A stretch of 64,000 nucleotides of DNA from Ancylobacter moscoviensis (GCF_007559435.1 NZ_VMBP01000007.1:124001-188000), one strand, 5' to 3'. Shown: positions 8,075 to 17,607, numbered from the stretch's first letter. Notes: generated from the letters alone by a model not told the origin. Translations and numbers: made by a program.

Positions 8075-9426
8075 TGATGAAGAAGCTCCTCGCCCGTCTG
8101 GGCCGCCTCGCCACGCGGCGCCCGGCGCCGGTCGGCACCGCCGATGACGGCGTCGACCGGCATCTGCGGCTCGGCATCGCCGTCATGGTGTTCCTCGTCG
8201 TCGGGGGCGGCGGCTGGGCGGCGATGGCCTCGCTCAACGGCGCCATCGTGACCGCCGGCACGGTGGTGGTCGACAGCTACGCCAAGCGCGTCCAGCATCC
8301 GGAAGGCGGCGTGGTCGGGCGGATCCTCGTCCAGAACGGGCAGAAGGTGGAGGCGAACACCGTCGTCCTGCGCCTCGACGACACCGTGACCCTCGCCAAT
8401 CTCGGCGTCGTCGACACGCAGATGGTGGAGCTCGCCGCCCGCCGCGCCCGTCTCGAGGCCGAGCGCGACGGCCGCCCCGCCATGGACGATCCGTCCTATC
8501 TCGCCGGCCGGCGCGGGCAGGAGAACGTCGCCCGCGCGATCGATGGCGAGCGCAGCCTGTTCGTCTCGCGCCGCTCGGCGGTGGACGGGCAGGTCGCGCA
8601 GCTGAAGGCGCAGATCGGCCAGTTCTACGACGAGGCGGCGGGCCTTTCCGCGCAGATCGCCGCCAAGAACGCCGAGCTCGGCTATATCGAGGAGGAAATC
8701 GCCGGCGCGGAGGAGTTGCACGCCAAGGGCCTCACGCCGCTGACCCGGCTGCGTTCCCTGCAGCGCGAGAAGGTGCGGATCGAGGGCGAGCGCGGCCAGC
8801 TCCAGGCCGATCTCGCCCGCTCGCAGGGGCGCGCCAGCGAGACCGAGCTGAAGATCATCCAGATCGATCAGGACATGCGCGCCGAGGTCATCAAGGAACT
8901 GCGCGAGCTCGAAGGCAAATGGGCGGAGCTGCAGGAGCGCCGCATCGCCGCGCAGGACAAGCTCACCCGCGTGGACCTGCGCGCGCCCATCTCCGGCGTC
9001 GTGCACGAACTCGCGGTCCACACCGTCGGCGGCGTCATCTCGCCGGGCGAGACGGTGATGATGATCGTGCCGGAGAAGGACAAGCTGGTGGTCGAGATCC
9101 AGATCTCGCCGGCCGATATCGATCAGGTGTCGATCGGCCAGCCGGCCATGGTGCGCCTCTCGGCCTTCAGCCAGAAGACCACGCCGGAGCTGCATGGCTC
9201 GGTGGCGCGGGTCGCCGCCGATCTGACCAAGGACGAGAAGGCCGGCACCAGCTTCTATCTCGCCCGCGTCGAGTTGCCGCCGGAGGAGATCGCCCGGCTC
9301 GGCGGGCTCCAGCTCATGCCGGGCATGCCGGCGGAGGTGCACCTGCAGACCGGCGAGCGCACGGCGCTGAGCTATCTCGTCAAGCCGCTGCGGGACCAGA
9401 TCGCGCGGGCGATGCGGGAAGAGTGA
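8074..9426 (+). CDS. HlyD-family membrane fusion protein of the type I secretion system
   Basis: 450 residues. A short cytoplasmic part is followed by one membrane helix (LRLGIAVMVFLVVGGGGWAAM, about 30-50). Then comes a biotinyl-lipoyl-like half with VQHPEGGVVGRILVQNGQKV, a long alpha-helical coiled-coil hairpin (about 110-290), a second lipoyl half (RAPISGVVHELAVHTVGGVI) and a beta-barrel end. This is the periplasmic adaptor linking exporter and TolC. Start ATG at 8074 overlaps the ATPase stop; an alternative GTG lies 3 bp upstream. The 3' end overlaps the convergent LysR gene by 47 bp. Confidence 0.92.
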   Translation: MMKKLLARLGRLATRRPAPVGTADDGVDRHLRLGIAVMVFLVVGGGGWAAMASLNGAIVTAGTVVVDSYAKRVQHPEGGVVGRILVQNGQKVEANTVVLRLDDTVTLANLGVVDTQMVELAARRARLEAERDGRPAMDDPSYLAGRRGQENVARAIDGERSLFVSRRSAVDGQVAQLKAQIGQFYDEAAGLSAQIAAKNAELGYIEEEIAGAEELHAKGLTPLTRLRSLQREKVRIEGERGQLQADLARSQGRASETELKIIQIDQDMRAEVIKELRELEGKWAELQERRIAAQDKLTRVDLRAPISGVVHELAVHTVGGVISPGETVMMIVPEKDKLVVEIQISPADIDQVSIGQPAMVRLSAFSQKTTPELHGSVARVAADLTKDEKAGTSFYLARVELPPEEIARLGGLQLMPGMPAEVHLQTGERTALSYLVKPLRDQIARAMREE

Positions 9427-10360
9427 GCACCGGAGCCGCGAGCGCCGGGCTCGCGGGCGTCGGTCCCGTGAGCGCGGCACCGGCGACCGCCGGCAGCGCG
9501 AACGCCGCCTCGGCGCAGGCGAAGAAGTCGGCGATGATCGGCAGGCGCCGCCGCTCGTCGAGGCACACCACATACTCGTCGATGCAGATGCTGGCGTCGC
9601 GCAGCGGCACGTAGCGCAGCCGCGAGTCGAAGCCGAATTCGAGATCGCAAATGGCCCCGGCGCCGAAGCCGGCGGCCACCGCCTCGCGCACGCCCTCGCG
9701 CGTCGAGACCTCCAGCACCGGGCCGAGCGTCACGCCCTTCTGGGCGAGGTTCTGCTCGAACACCGCCCGCGTGCGCGAGCCGCGTTCGCGCAGCACGAAG
9801 GGGCAGCCTTCGAGATCGGCCAGTGACAGTTCCGGGCGCGCCGCCCAGGGATGGCGCTCGGGCAGGAAGATGCCGATCTTCATGTGCGTCAGCGGGCGCA
9901 CATGAAGCCGCTCGTCGGCCGGCAGCTGCGCGGTGATGCCGATGTCGACGCGGTATTCGAGCAGTTGCTCGATCACGCTGTCGGAGTTCTGCACGATGAG
10001 CGAGAAGGCGAGCTTGGGCCGGCGCATCTTCAGAAGGCGCAGGATCGGCAGGCAGTGGACCACGCCGTCCGAGGCCACCCTCAGCCGCCCGCCTTCCACC
10101 TGCGGGCTCTTCAGCAGCATGCCGGCCTCGGCGAGCGCGGCGAACAGGCGCGAGGTCACCTTGTAGAGCGCCTCGCCGTCATGGGTGAGGGTGACGCCGC
10201 GCGGCTTGCGCTCGAACAGGGCGACGCCCGAGGCGGTCTCGAGCTGGCGCACCTGGCCGGAAAGGGTGGACTGGCTGACCGCCATCTCGCGCGCCGCCTG
10301 CGAATAGCCGCCGGCGGCGGCCACGAAATGAAACGCGCGCAGCTGCGTGACCGATACCAT
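9380..10360 (-). CDS. LysR-family transcriptional regulator with Ala/Pro-rich tail
   Basis: 326 residues: an N-terminal winged helix-turn-helix (SVTQLRAFHFVAAAGGYSQAAREM, then SQSTLSGQVRQLE) followed by a periplasmic-binding-like effector domain (RLRVASDGVVHCLPILRLL onward). ATG at 10360 is chosen for its GGAG six bases upstream; an ATG at 10372 would add four residues. The last 40 or so residues are Ala/Pro/Ser-rich, unlike normal LysR ends, and partly antisense to the fusion-protein gene. It is transcribed away from the RTX gene, so a role in controlling the secretion locus is plausible but untested. The effector is unknown. Confidence 0.85.
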   Translation of the reverse strand: MVSVTQLRAFHFVAAAGGYSQAAREMAVSQSTLSGQVRQLETASGVALFERKPRGVTLTHDGEALYKVTSRLFAALAEAGMLLKSPQVEGGRLRVASDGVVHCLPILRLLKMRRPKLAFSLIVQNSDSVIEQLLEYRVDIGITAQLPADERLHVRPLTHMKIGIFLPERHPWAARPELSLADLEGCPFVLRERGSRTRAVFEQNLAQKGVTLGPVLEVSTREGVREAVAAGFGAGAICDLEFGFDSRLRYVPLRDASICIDEYVVCLDERRRLPIIADFFACAEAAFALPAVAGAALTGPTPASPALAAPVLTLPASPARSGPAAA

Positions 10361-10709
10361 GCGTGTCTCCATCGCTTCTTCGCCTGCCGGGCGCCGCTCC
10401 GATTGCGAAGCCGGCATGCCATGCGGGGGCAGGGCGTCGGCGCTCGTCCTCGGACCGGCTGGTCCCGAAGGGGGGGATTAACGCAGGCTCCCGGATGGAT
10501 TTGTGACAGTTCGGCGTTACCCCAAAAGTGCTGAATTCGCTCGATGAATCCCGCCCGATCTGCCGCCATCGAAAATACCCATAGGCCGCATTGCGAATGA
10601 GACTGGATGTGAAGCCCCAGGTTTCAAGAACCTGTCATCCACGACATCTAGCTACGGCGGCCATGGCAACAGCGCCGCACCGGGCGCATCGAACGGGAAT
10701 AGATGACCT
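10361..10709. promoter_or_regulatory. Divergent region between the LysR gene and the RTX gene
   Basis: No gene is seen. It should hold the promoters of both the LysR gene and the RTX gene. A small inverted repeat CAGGTT-N5-AACCTG lies at 10618-10634, about 75 bp before the RTX start; it could be an operator or a leader hairpin. No clear -35/-10 pair was identified. Confidence 0.35.
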
Positions 10710-13700
10710 ATGGTTACCATTACCAAGCCGATTCTCGATTTCATTACCGCGCGCGGTTCTGAAAATCGGGTCATCGATCTGAACACCGTCTTCAGCGGCG
10801 AGGGGCTCACCTACACGGTTTCCGGCTCCGATCCCTCGGTCGCGGCGGTCACCGTCGAAGGTAGCCAGCTCACGATCGATTTCCTGGAGACGCTCGGCTA
10901 TTCCGATCTGAAGATCACCGCCACGGATTCGAGCGGCACCAGCGTCACCGACAATGTCCGCGTGCGCGTCGCCGGCGAGAACGCCTACACCATCGCGGTG
11001 CTGCCCGACACGCAGGACTACACCAACGCCTGGGCCATCGACACCTTCAAGGGCATGACCCAGTGGCTGGTCGACAACAAGGACAGCCTGAACATCCAGT
11101 TCGTGAACCATGTCGGCGACGTCACCGGCTCGAACACGGTGGCCGAATGGGAATACGCGGCGCAGGCGCTCGGCATCCTCAACGGCAAGATCCCCTATTC
11201 CGTGCTGCCCGGTAACCACGACCAGGCGTCCGGCGGCTCGGCCAGCGACTACACCAGCAACCTCGACCTCTACTTCTCGCCCGAGCAGCAGGCGGCGAAC
11301 AATCCCGACACCTTCGGCGGCGTCTACGACCAGGAGCCGGACAGCGCCCGCAACAGCTACCAGACCTTCACCGCGCCGGACGGCACGAAGTGGCTGGTGC
11401 TCAACCTCGAATTCGGCGCGCGCGAGGACGTGGTGCGCTGGGCCGGCGAGGTGATCGAGGACAATCTCGACGCCCGCGTCATCATCAACACCCATTCCTA
11501 CATGACCTGGGCCGGCCGCCACGACGCCACCGGCTCGCCGCTCTATGACGAGGGCACGGGCTACAATTACGGCCTCGGCAACTCGGCCGAGGGCGCGAGC
11601 GACGGCGAGGCGATGTACCGCGCGCTGGTGCAGAAGTACCCGAACGTCACCTTCACCTTCTCCGGCCACATCTTCGGCGACGGCGCGGAAACGCTGGTCA
11701 GCTACGACCAGTTCGGCAACCCCGTCTACCAGATGATGGTCAACTACCAGTACGGCGTCGCCGACGAGACCACCGGCAACGGCGATCCGGCCAACGGCAA
11801 CACCGGCGGCCACGGCGCCATCCGCCTCATCACCATCGATCCCGACAACGGGGCGATGTACACCACCACCTACTTCTCCGAGCTCGACGAGTACGTCGTC
11901 CCCGGCCGCGGCGAGGAACTCGACCGCGACGACCTGACCGGCCCCTATCGCGGCCATGAGGAGACCTACACCGGCATCGATCTCGGCACGCCCGAGGTGC
12001 CGGCGATCGCCAAGGCCGGTAACGACCAGTTCGTGAGCGCCGCCACCGGCCAGGACAAGGCTTCGGTGACGCTCGACGGCGACTGGACGCTGAATCCCAA
12101 CAACGACACCGGCCTGACCTATGTCTGGACGGACCGTGACGGCAACGAGATCGCCACCGGCGCCACCCCGACGCTGGCGCTCGGCGCGGGCGATCACGTG
12201 CTGACCCTGACCGTCACCGACAGCGCCGGCAACGTCTCCCGCGACGACGTGCGCATCGTGGTCTCCAACGCCGGCACGCTGCTCGTCGAGAACTTCAACG
12301 ACGGCAACCTCGACGGCTGGTCGGCCCCCGGCTCGGTCGAGGTGAACCAGGGCACGACCGAGGAGTTCGGCATCGCCGCCCTCGGCGAGGGCGCCTCGGT
12401 CACGCAGCTTCCCGGCTTCGATCTCGCGCAGGGCCTGCGGGTCCAGCCGACCCAGCTGCCCCCCGGCCAGACCTCGCTCGACAGCTACACGCTGGTGTTC
12501 GACCTGCTGATCCCGGAAGAGACGGCGTCCGGCTTCACCTCGCTGTTCCAGACCGACACCGCCAACGCCTCCGACGCCGAGTTCTTCCTGCGCAACAATT
12601 CGGACGGTACCGCGGGCCTCGGCATCAGCGGCGTCTATGAGGGCGCGATGAGCTATGACGAATGGCATCGCGTCGCCATCACCGTCGACAAGACCGATGC
12701 CGGCTACGTGCTCTCCAAGTACGTCGACGGCGTCAAGGTCGGCGTCCAGACCATCGACGACAGCCGCTTCTCCATCGACCTGAGCAAGGGCGTGCTGCTG
12801 TTCTCGGACAATGACCGGGAGGTCTCGCCGCTCTACGTGTCGAGCTTCCTCGTCACCGACAAGGTCTACACCGACGACGAGATCTCCGCCCTCGGCGGCG
12901 CCAAGGCCGGCGGCATCGTCGACACCGCGCCCTCGCCGTTCTCCACGCAGATCGACTTCGGCGCGTCCGGCATGCCCGACACGTTCGGCCACTCCACGGC
13001 CAGCGCCGGTGCGCTCGGCGGCGGTGTCGGCAGCTACATGGTGAAGGGCACGGCGAACTCGCGCGACACCGCGGAGGACGGTCAGGCGGGCCTCGAAGGG
13101 CGCGCCTATGAGCGCTCCAACAACGCCAACAACGTGCTGTTCTGGAACGCCGACGAGGCCAAGTCGTGGTCCGACTACACCGTCGAGGCGACGCTCAAGG
13201 TCAATGACGGCGACGATATCGGCCTCGTCTTCTACTATCAGGACGACAAGAACTACTACCGCGTGGTGCTCGAATCCCAGAGCAACAGCCGGTCGGTGGT
13301 GAAGGTCGAGGACGGCGTCGCCACGGTGCTCGCCACCGAGCATGGCGGCACGCCGTGGAACCGCGACTTCCAGCTCAAGGTCACGGTGTCGGACGGCGAG
13401 ATCCGCGCCTTCCTCGACGGCGAGGACATGTTCGGCGCGGTCGTCGATACCGCCCCCTTCACCGGCGGCACGATCGGGCTCTATTCGAGCAACGAGAACT
13501 CGCAGAACCAGATGGGCGCGCAGTTCGACAACATCAGCGTCAACAAGGTGGCGCTCACCGCCCATGCCGGCAGCGACGTCCGCCTGCTCGACAGCGACGG
13601 TGACGGCCTGGTCGCGGTGGACCTCGACGCCGGCAGCTCCTACGGCAATGCCGACATCGTCAGCTATGTCTGGAAGGACGCCGACGGCACTGTCGTCGCC

Positions 13701-16085
13701 GAGGGCAAGACGGCGTCCGCCACCGTGGGCACCGGCCGCAACGTGCTGACGCTGACGGTCACCGACGCCGCCGGCAAGACCTCGACCGACACGGTCACCG
13801 TCGACGCCGTCGCCAAGGACCGCGTGCTGCTGTCCGACGCGTTCGGCGGCACCGACTTCTCCGACTGGACCATCGTCGACGAAGGCGAGTTCGGCGGCGT
13901 CGGCGCGGATGGCACCTCCTCGCAGTGGGAGCTGCGGAACGGCGCGCTGGTCCAGCTCTCCGACCTGAAGAGCCGCCAGCTCGAGTGGAACGGCGCGTCC
14001 AACACCGACCCGTGGGACAAGGGCTGGAGCCCGCTCGGCGACGGCGTGAACGTGCTGCGCAAGGGCACCTATGCCCTCTACAACGACCCGGACGCGAAGG
14101 GGTGGAGCGACTACGCGGTCGAAACCACCATCTCCACACCGGACAACGGCGCGGTCGGCGTGCTGTTCTATTACCAGGACGAGAACAACTATTATAAGCT
14201 CGAGCTGGACGCGAACGGCGACTACGACTGGAACCCCTACAACGGCGCTGGCAGCCTTTTCCAGCTGATCCAGGTGAAGGACGGCGTCGAGAAGTACCTC
14301 ACCCAGATCCCGGCGAAGTACACGCCGGGCGAGGCCTTCGATCTTCGCGTCGAAGTGAAGGACAACAAGATCCAGGCCTCGGTCGACGGGATGGAACTCT
14401 TCGCCTACGCGATCGAGGACCATGCCCAGACCAAGGGCACGGTCGGTCTCTTCGCCTGGGACAGCGCGGGCGTATCGTTCGACAACGTTTCCGTGGTGTC
14501 GCTGGCCGACGACGCGGGCCCGCAGCCGGGCGACAACACCGCGCCGCTGGCGTCCGACGACACCGGCTTCACCGCCCAGGCCGGCCAGATGCTGGTGCTG
14601 AGCGCGGCGCTGCTGCTGGCCAACGACACCGACGCGGACGGCGACACGCTGAGCATCCTCTCGGTCAGCAATGCCGTGGGCGGCACCGCGACGCTCGACG
14701 CGGCGGGCAACGTGCTGTTCACCCCGACAGCCGGCTTCAACGGCGCGGCGTCGTTCACCTACACCGTCTCCGACGGCGAGGGCGGCCATGACACCGCGAA
14801 GGTGGAGATCGCCGTCGGCGCGCCGGTCAACCACGTACCGGAAGCGACGGACGACCGGCTCTACGTGCTGCAGGGCAAGCCGGTGGACATCGCCGTCGGC
14901 AGCCTGCTGGCCAATGACCGCGACACCGACGGCGACACGCTGACGCTGGTGTCGGTTCAGGACGCCACCCATGGCAGCGTGCAGCTGGTCAACGGCAAGG
15001 CGGTGTTCACGCCGGCGGCCGGCTTCACTGGCGAGGCCTCGTTCACCTACACCGTCTCCGACGGCAAGGGCGGGCAGGACACGGCGAGCGTGACGGTGGT
15101 GGTGCGTCCGCAGCCGAACCGGGCGCCGGTGGCGGCCAATGACAGCTTCGAGGTCAATGCCGGTGCCGCCGCCTCGCTCGCGACGGCCCTGCTGCTGGCC
15201 AACGACACCGACGCCGATGCCAACCCGCTGAGCGTCGTCTCGGTGCAGTCGGGCACCGGCGGCACGGTGAAGCTGCAGGGGGACCACGTCGTGTTCACCC
15301 CGGCCGACGGCTTCACCGGCGAGGCGAAGTTCACCTACACCGTCAGCGACGGCAAGGGTGGGACGTCGAGCGCGACGGTGACCGTCAACGTCAAGGAAGT
15401 CGATCCCTATGAGGGCTGGACCCGTGGTACCGCCGGTGACGACGAACTGCGCGGCAATGCGGTGGCGGCCAACAAGATCTACGGGGACGCCGGCCACGAC
15501 GTCATCTATGGCGGCATGGCCGCCGACGAACTCGACGGCGGCGCCGGCAACGACGTCCTCCGTGGCCACCAGGGCAACGACACCCTCGCCGGCGGCGCGG
15601 GCGACGACCTTCTCGAAGGGGGCGCCGGCAATGACCGGCTCCGCGGCGGCGAAGGCGACGACGTCCTGCAGGGGGGCCAGGGCGACGACATCCTCGGCGG
15701 TGCCGCCGGTGACGACGTGCTGTACGGCGGTGGCGGCAACGACACCCTCTATGGCGGCGCCGGCGACGACCAGCTCGACGGCGGCCAGGGCGACGACCGT
15801 CTGATCGGCTTCACCGGCGACGATGTGATGACGGGCGGCGCGGGCCAGGACACCTTCGTGTTCGCGGCCAACTCCGGAGCGGACATCATCGTCGACTTCC
15901 GGCCGGGCGAGGACACCATCGAGTTCGACGGTCTCGACTTCGAGACCTTCGACGACGTGGTCGCCGCCATGGTCAACACCGCGGCCGGCGTGGCCATCCA
16001 GCTCGACGACAGCGGCGACAACTACGTGGTGCTGGAAGGCATCGTCAGGACGCATCTGAGCGCGGACGACTTTACCTTCGTGTGA
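10710..16085 (+). CDS. Large RTX exoprotein with N-terminal metallophosphoesterase domain
   Basis: 1791 residues, no signal peptide. Residues about 90-420 are a calcineurin-like phosphoesterase: VLPDTQDY (metal motif with Gln in place of His), VNHVGDVT, VLPGNHDQ, IINTHSY and TFSGHIFGDG. Next come PKD-like modules (about 430-520 and 950-1035), LamG or glucanase-like beta-sandwich modules (about 525-725, 790-945, 1040-1265), and three tandem Ig/cadherin-like repeats of about 95 residues (1275-1565). About a dozen glycine-rich GGxGxD nonapeptides (1573-1720) bind calcium, and a C-terminal secretion-signal-like end finishes DDFTFV. It is exported by a type I system, most likely the one at 6368-9426. 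The domains suggest an extracellular phosphatase or nuclease-like enzyme with matrix-binding modules. Confidence 0.88.
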   Translation: MVTITKPILDFITARGSENRVIDLNTVFSGEGLTYTVSGSDPSVAAVTVEGSQLTIDFLETLGYSDLKITATDSSGTSVTDNVRVRVAGENAYTIAVLPDTQDYTNAWAIDTFKGMTQWLVDNKDSLNIQFVNHVGDVTGSNTVAEWEYAAQALGILNGKIPYSVLPGNHDQASGGSASDYTSNLDLYFSPEQQAANNPDTFGGVYDQEPDSARNSYQTFTAPDGTKWLVLNLEFGAREDVVRWAGEVIEDNLDARVIINTHSYMTWAGRHDATGSPLYDEGTGYNYGLGNSAEGASDGEAMYRALVQKYPNVTFTFSGHIFGDGAETLVSYDQFGNPVYQMMVNYQYGVADETTGNGDPANGNTGGHGAIRLITIDPDNGAMYTTTYFSELDEYVVPGRGEELDRDDLTGPYRGHEETYTGIDLGTPEVPAIAKAGNDQFVSAATGQDKASVTLDGDWTLNPNNDTGLTYVWTDRDGNEIATGATPTLALGAGDHVLTLTVTDSAGNVSRDDVRIVVSNAGTLLVENFNDGNLDGWSAPGSVEVNQGTTEEFGIAALGEGASVTQLPGFDLAQGLRVQPTQLPPGQTSLDSYTLVFDLLIPEETASGFTSLFQTDTANASDAEFFLRNNSDGTAGLGISGVYEGAMSYDEWHRVAITVDKTDAGYVLSKYVDGVKVGVQTIDDSRFSIDLSKGVLLFSDNDREVSPLYVSSFLVTDKVYTDDEISALGGAKAGGIVDTAPSPFSTQIDFGASGMPDTFGHSTASAGALGGGVGSYMVKGTANSRDTAEDGQAGLEGRAYERSNNANNVLFWNADEAKSWSDYTVEATLKVNDGDDIGLVFYYQDDKNYYRVVLESQSNSRSVVKVEDGVATVLATEHGGTPWNRDFQLKVTVSDGEIRAFLDGEDMFGAVVDTAPFTGGTIGLYSSNENSQNQMGAQFDNISVNKVALTAHAGSDVRLLDSDGDGLVAVDLDAGSSYGNADIVSYVWKDADGTVVAEGKTASATVGTGRNVLTLTVTDAAGKTSTDTVTVDAVAKDRVLLSDAFGGTDFSDWTIVDEGEFGGVGADGTSSQWELRNGALVQLSDLKSRQLEWNGASNTDPWDKGWSPLGDGVNVLRKGTYALYNDPDAKGWSDYAVETTISTPDNGAVGVLFYYQDENNYYKLELDANGDYDWNPYNGAGSLFQLIQVKDGVEKYLTQIPAKYTPGEAFDLRVEVKDNKIQASVDGMELFAYAIEDHAQTKGTVGLFAWDSAGVSFDNVSVVSLADDAGPQPGDNTAPLASDDTGFTAQAGQMLVLSAALLLANDTDADGDTLSILSVSNAVGGTATLDAAGNVLFTPTAGFNGAASFTYTVSDGEGGHDTAKVEIAVGAPVNHVPEATDDRLYVLQGKPVDIAVGSLLANDRDTDGDTLTLVSVQDATHGSVQLVNGKAVFTPAAGFTGEASFTYTVSDGKGGQDTASVTVVVRPQPNRAPVAANDSFEVNAGAAASLATALLLANDTDADANPLSVVSVQSGTGGTVKLQGDHVVFTPADGFTGEAKFTYTVSDGKGGTSSATVTVNVKEVDPYEGWTRGTAGDDELRGNAVAANKIYGDAGHDVIYGGMAADELDGGAGNDVLRGHQGNDTLAGGAGDDLLEGGAGNDRLRGGEGDDVLQGGQGDDILGGAAGDDVLYGGGGNDTLYGGAGDDQLDGGQGDDRLIGFTGDDVMTGGAGQDTFVFAANSGADIIVDFRPGEDTIEFDGLDFETFDDVVAAMVNTAAGVAIQLDDSGDNYVVLEGIVRTHLSADDFTFV
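14532..15402 (+). repeat. Three tandem Ig/cadherin-like domain repeats in the RTX gene
   Basis: Three successive units of about 285-290 bp encode the pattern PxAxDD...LLANDTDADGD...FTPxxGFxGxxSFTYTVSDGxGG. The DNA itself is repetitive, for example the segments coding GLANDT-like and FTYTVSDG elements. Such modules act as stalks or adhesive spacers in secreted RTX proteins. Recombination between units could change their number. Confidence 0.8.
15426..15860 (+). repeat. RTX calcium-binding nonapeptide repeat array
   Basis: The reading frame encodes repeated GGxGxDxLx units (for example GGAGNDVLRG, GGAGDDLLEG, GGQGDDILGG), around twelve copies, each 27 bp. This array folds into a parallel beta roll on binding calcium outside the cell. 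It lies just before the C-terminal region expected to hold the type I secretion signal. Confidence 0.93.
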
Positions 16086-16117
16086 CCCGACGGCTCACGC
16101 CGATATCGCCGAGGAAG

Positions 16118-16149
16118 CCCCGGCAGGACCGATGTCCTGCCGGGGTTTT
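16118..16149 (+). terminator. Intrinsic terminator of the RTX gene
   Basis: A perfect 12-bp stem: CCCCGGCAGGAC at 16118-16129 and GTCCTGCCGGGG at 16134-16145, loop CGAT, followed by TTTTCTTTT. It begins 33 bp after the stop codon and is a strong Rho-independent terminator on the plus strand. Confidence 0.93.
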
Positions 16150-16394
16150 CTTTTGGGATTGGTGGAAAAGGCGCGGTGCGCGTCCGCCGGTGGCGAGCCC
16201 TTGCCCGTCGGCGTCGCGCCGGGCGGAACTGCATCACCAGCCTCGGCCAGCACGGTTCCGCCTGCCCCGACCTTGCCGGCCTTTGGCGACCGTGCCTTCA
16301 GGCATGTCCGCTCCTTTCCCTGAAGTCATTCCAAGCGGTCGGGGGCTGGCAGGCGGCGCTTGACATCACCGCCGATCTCCATCAGCGTGCGCCT

Positions 16395-16431
16395 CACGAG
16401 AAAAAAATCAGACTGTGAAAAATTTCTCGTG
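16395..16431. promoter_or_regulatory. Inverted repeat, candidate operator for the SorC-family regulator
   Basis: CACGAGAAA at 16395-16403 and TTTCTCGTG at 16423-16431 form a perfect 9-bp inverted repeat separated by 19 bp, about 145 bp upstream of the first transporter gene. SorC/DeoR-type regulators bind widely spaced palindromes near their operons. The assignment to this regulator is inference. Confidence 0.45.
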
Positions 16432-16576
16432 CCGTTTCGGGCAGGGTCCGGCGGCTGTCGTGGGGAGGAGGCGTGCCGTCCGGCCGATGCCGGGTCCGGT
16501 TCCGCTTCCATGAAACAATCAGCGCCTGGCGCGGCCTTGAGCCGCCACGGGCGGGCTCGCTCATGGAGATGGCCCA

Positions 16577-17599
16577 ATGAAGATGAAACTTGCCGTCCTG
16601 GCGGCGTCGATCGCGCTGCCCTTCGCCGCCGGCTCCGCCCTCGCGGCCGACAAGCCGCAGTTCCGCTGCCAGCCGGGCGAGACCTACTACATGAACGTCA
16701 TGGTCAGCGGCATCGAATACTGGCAGCCGGTGTTCGAGATGTTCAAGCAGGCCGCCGAGCAGCTCGGCTGCAAGGCCGAGTACAGCGGCACGCCGGAATA
16801 CGACGTGACCAAGCAGCTCACCTCCTTCGAGCAGATCCTGCCCCGCCAGCCCAAGGGCATCCTGCTGCACCCGATGAACGCCGATCCGTTCATCGAGCCG
16901 ATCCAGCGCGCCCATGACGCCGGCATCCCGGTCGTCACCTTCGCCGCCGACTCCCCGAACAGCGCGCGCGTCGCCTACGTCACCTCCGACAACCGCCGCG
17001 AGGGTGCCGCCGCCGCGGACGCCATCGCCAAGGCGATGGGCGGCAAGGGCGAATACGCCGTGCTGGAAAACCCCGGCCAGGGCAATCACGACCTGCGCGT
17101 CACCTCCTTCATCGAGCGCATGAAGGAAGCCCATCCCGACATGAAGCTGGTCGGCCGCTCGGTCACCAACCAAGACGCCAACAAGGCCTATCAGTCGGTC
17201 CTCAGCCTCGCCCAGGCCAACCCGAATCTCGGCGCGGTGTTCATGCCGGAAGCCACCTCGGCCATCGGCGCGGCGCAGGCCGCCGTCGAGCTGAACAAGG
17301 GCATCAAGGTCATGACCGTCGACGTCAACGAGAAGGTGCTCGACCTGATCAAGGCCGGCGACATGTTCGGCGCCATCAACCCGAACCAGGGCGTGCAGGG
17401 CTATATGGGCTTCATGGCCCTGTTCCTGGCCGCCCATCCCGAGCTCATCGACCCGATGAACGACTACAAGCGCACCGGCGCCAACCCCTTTGCCCTGCCG
17501 GTGATCGACAACGGCTTCGCCATCGTCACCCGGGACAACGCCGACGACTTCCGCTGGCCCGCCTACAAGGCGCGCCGCGAGAAGGCCGCGCAGAACTGA
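16577..17599 (+). CDS. Sugar/polyol ABC importer substrate-binding protein (RbsB-like)
   Basis: 340 residues with a signal peptide (MKMKLAVLAASIALPFAAG, cut about ALA at 24), periplasmic. Type I periplasmic-binding fold: NVMVSGIEYWQPVFEMFKQA, GILLHPMNADPFIEPIQRA, DAGIPVVTFAADSPNSARVAYV, and EATSAIGAAQAAVELNKGIKVM. These are the usual landmarks of Peripla_BP_4 proteins that bind pentoses, hexoses, polyols or autoinducer-2. First gene of an operon containing RbsA- and RbsC-type genes, a SorC regulator, dehydrogenase, aldolase and kinase, so it probably binds a sugar alcohol or related sugar. The ligand cannot be read from sequence. Confidence 0.9.
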   Translation: MKMKLAVLAASIALPFAAGSALAADKPQFRCQPGETYYMNVMVSGIEYWQPVFEMFKQAAEQLGCKAEYSGTPEYDVTKQLTSFEQILPRQPKGILLHPMNADPFIEPIQRAHDAGIPVVTFAADSPNSARVAYVTSDNRREGAAAADAIAKAMGGKGEYAVLENPGQGNHDLRVTSFIERMKEAHPDMKLVGRSVTNQDANKAYQSVLSLAQANPNLGAVFMPEATSAIGAAQAAVELNKGIKVMTVDVNEKVLDLIKAGDMFGAINPNQGVQGYMGFMALFLAAHPELIDPMNDYKRTGANPFALPVIDNGFAIVTRDNADDFRWPAYKARREKAAQN

Positions 17600-17607
17600 G
17601 CCGTGCC

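Larger units (their letters stand above)
16086..16576. promoter_or_regulatory. Terminator plus promoter region of the polyol transport operon
   Basis: No gene is seen. It starts with the RTX gene terminator (16118-16149) and ends with the leader of the binding-protein gene. An inverted repeat CACGAGAAA-N19-TTTCTCGTG at 16395-16431 sits in an unusually A-rich patch and is a candidate operator for the SorC-family regulator encoded downstream. A TTGACA at 16360-16365 could be a -35 box, but I saw no good -10 at the right distance. Confidence 0.45.

Noticed and set aside
15426-15860. Regular 27-bp repeats that could look like a CRISPR-like array
   Set aside because: The repeats are in frame and encode GGxGxD calcium-binding nonapeptides; there are no unique spacers and no cas genes.
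10635-16055. A very long open frame on the minus strand opposite the RTX gene
   Set aside because: It is an antisense shadow of the G+C-rich RTX coding sequence; its translation is low-complexity (Val/Gly/Arg/Asp-rich) with no domain, while the plus strand encodes recognisable domains.
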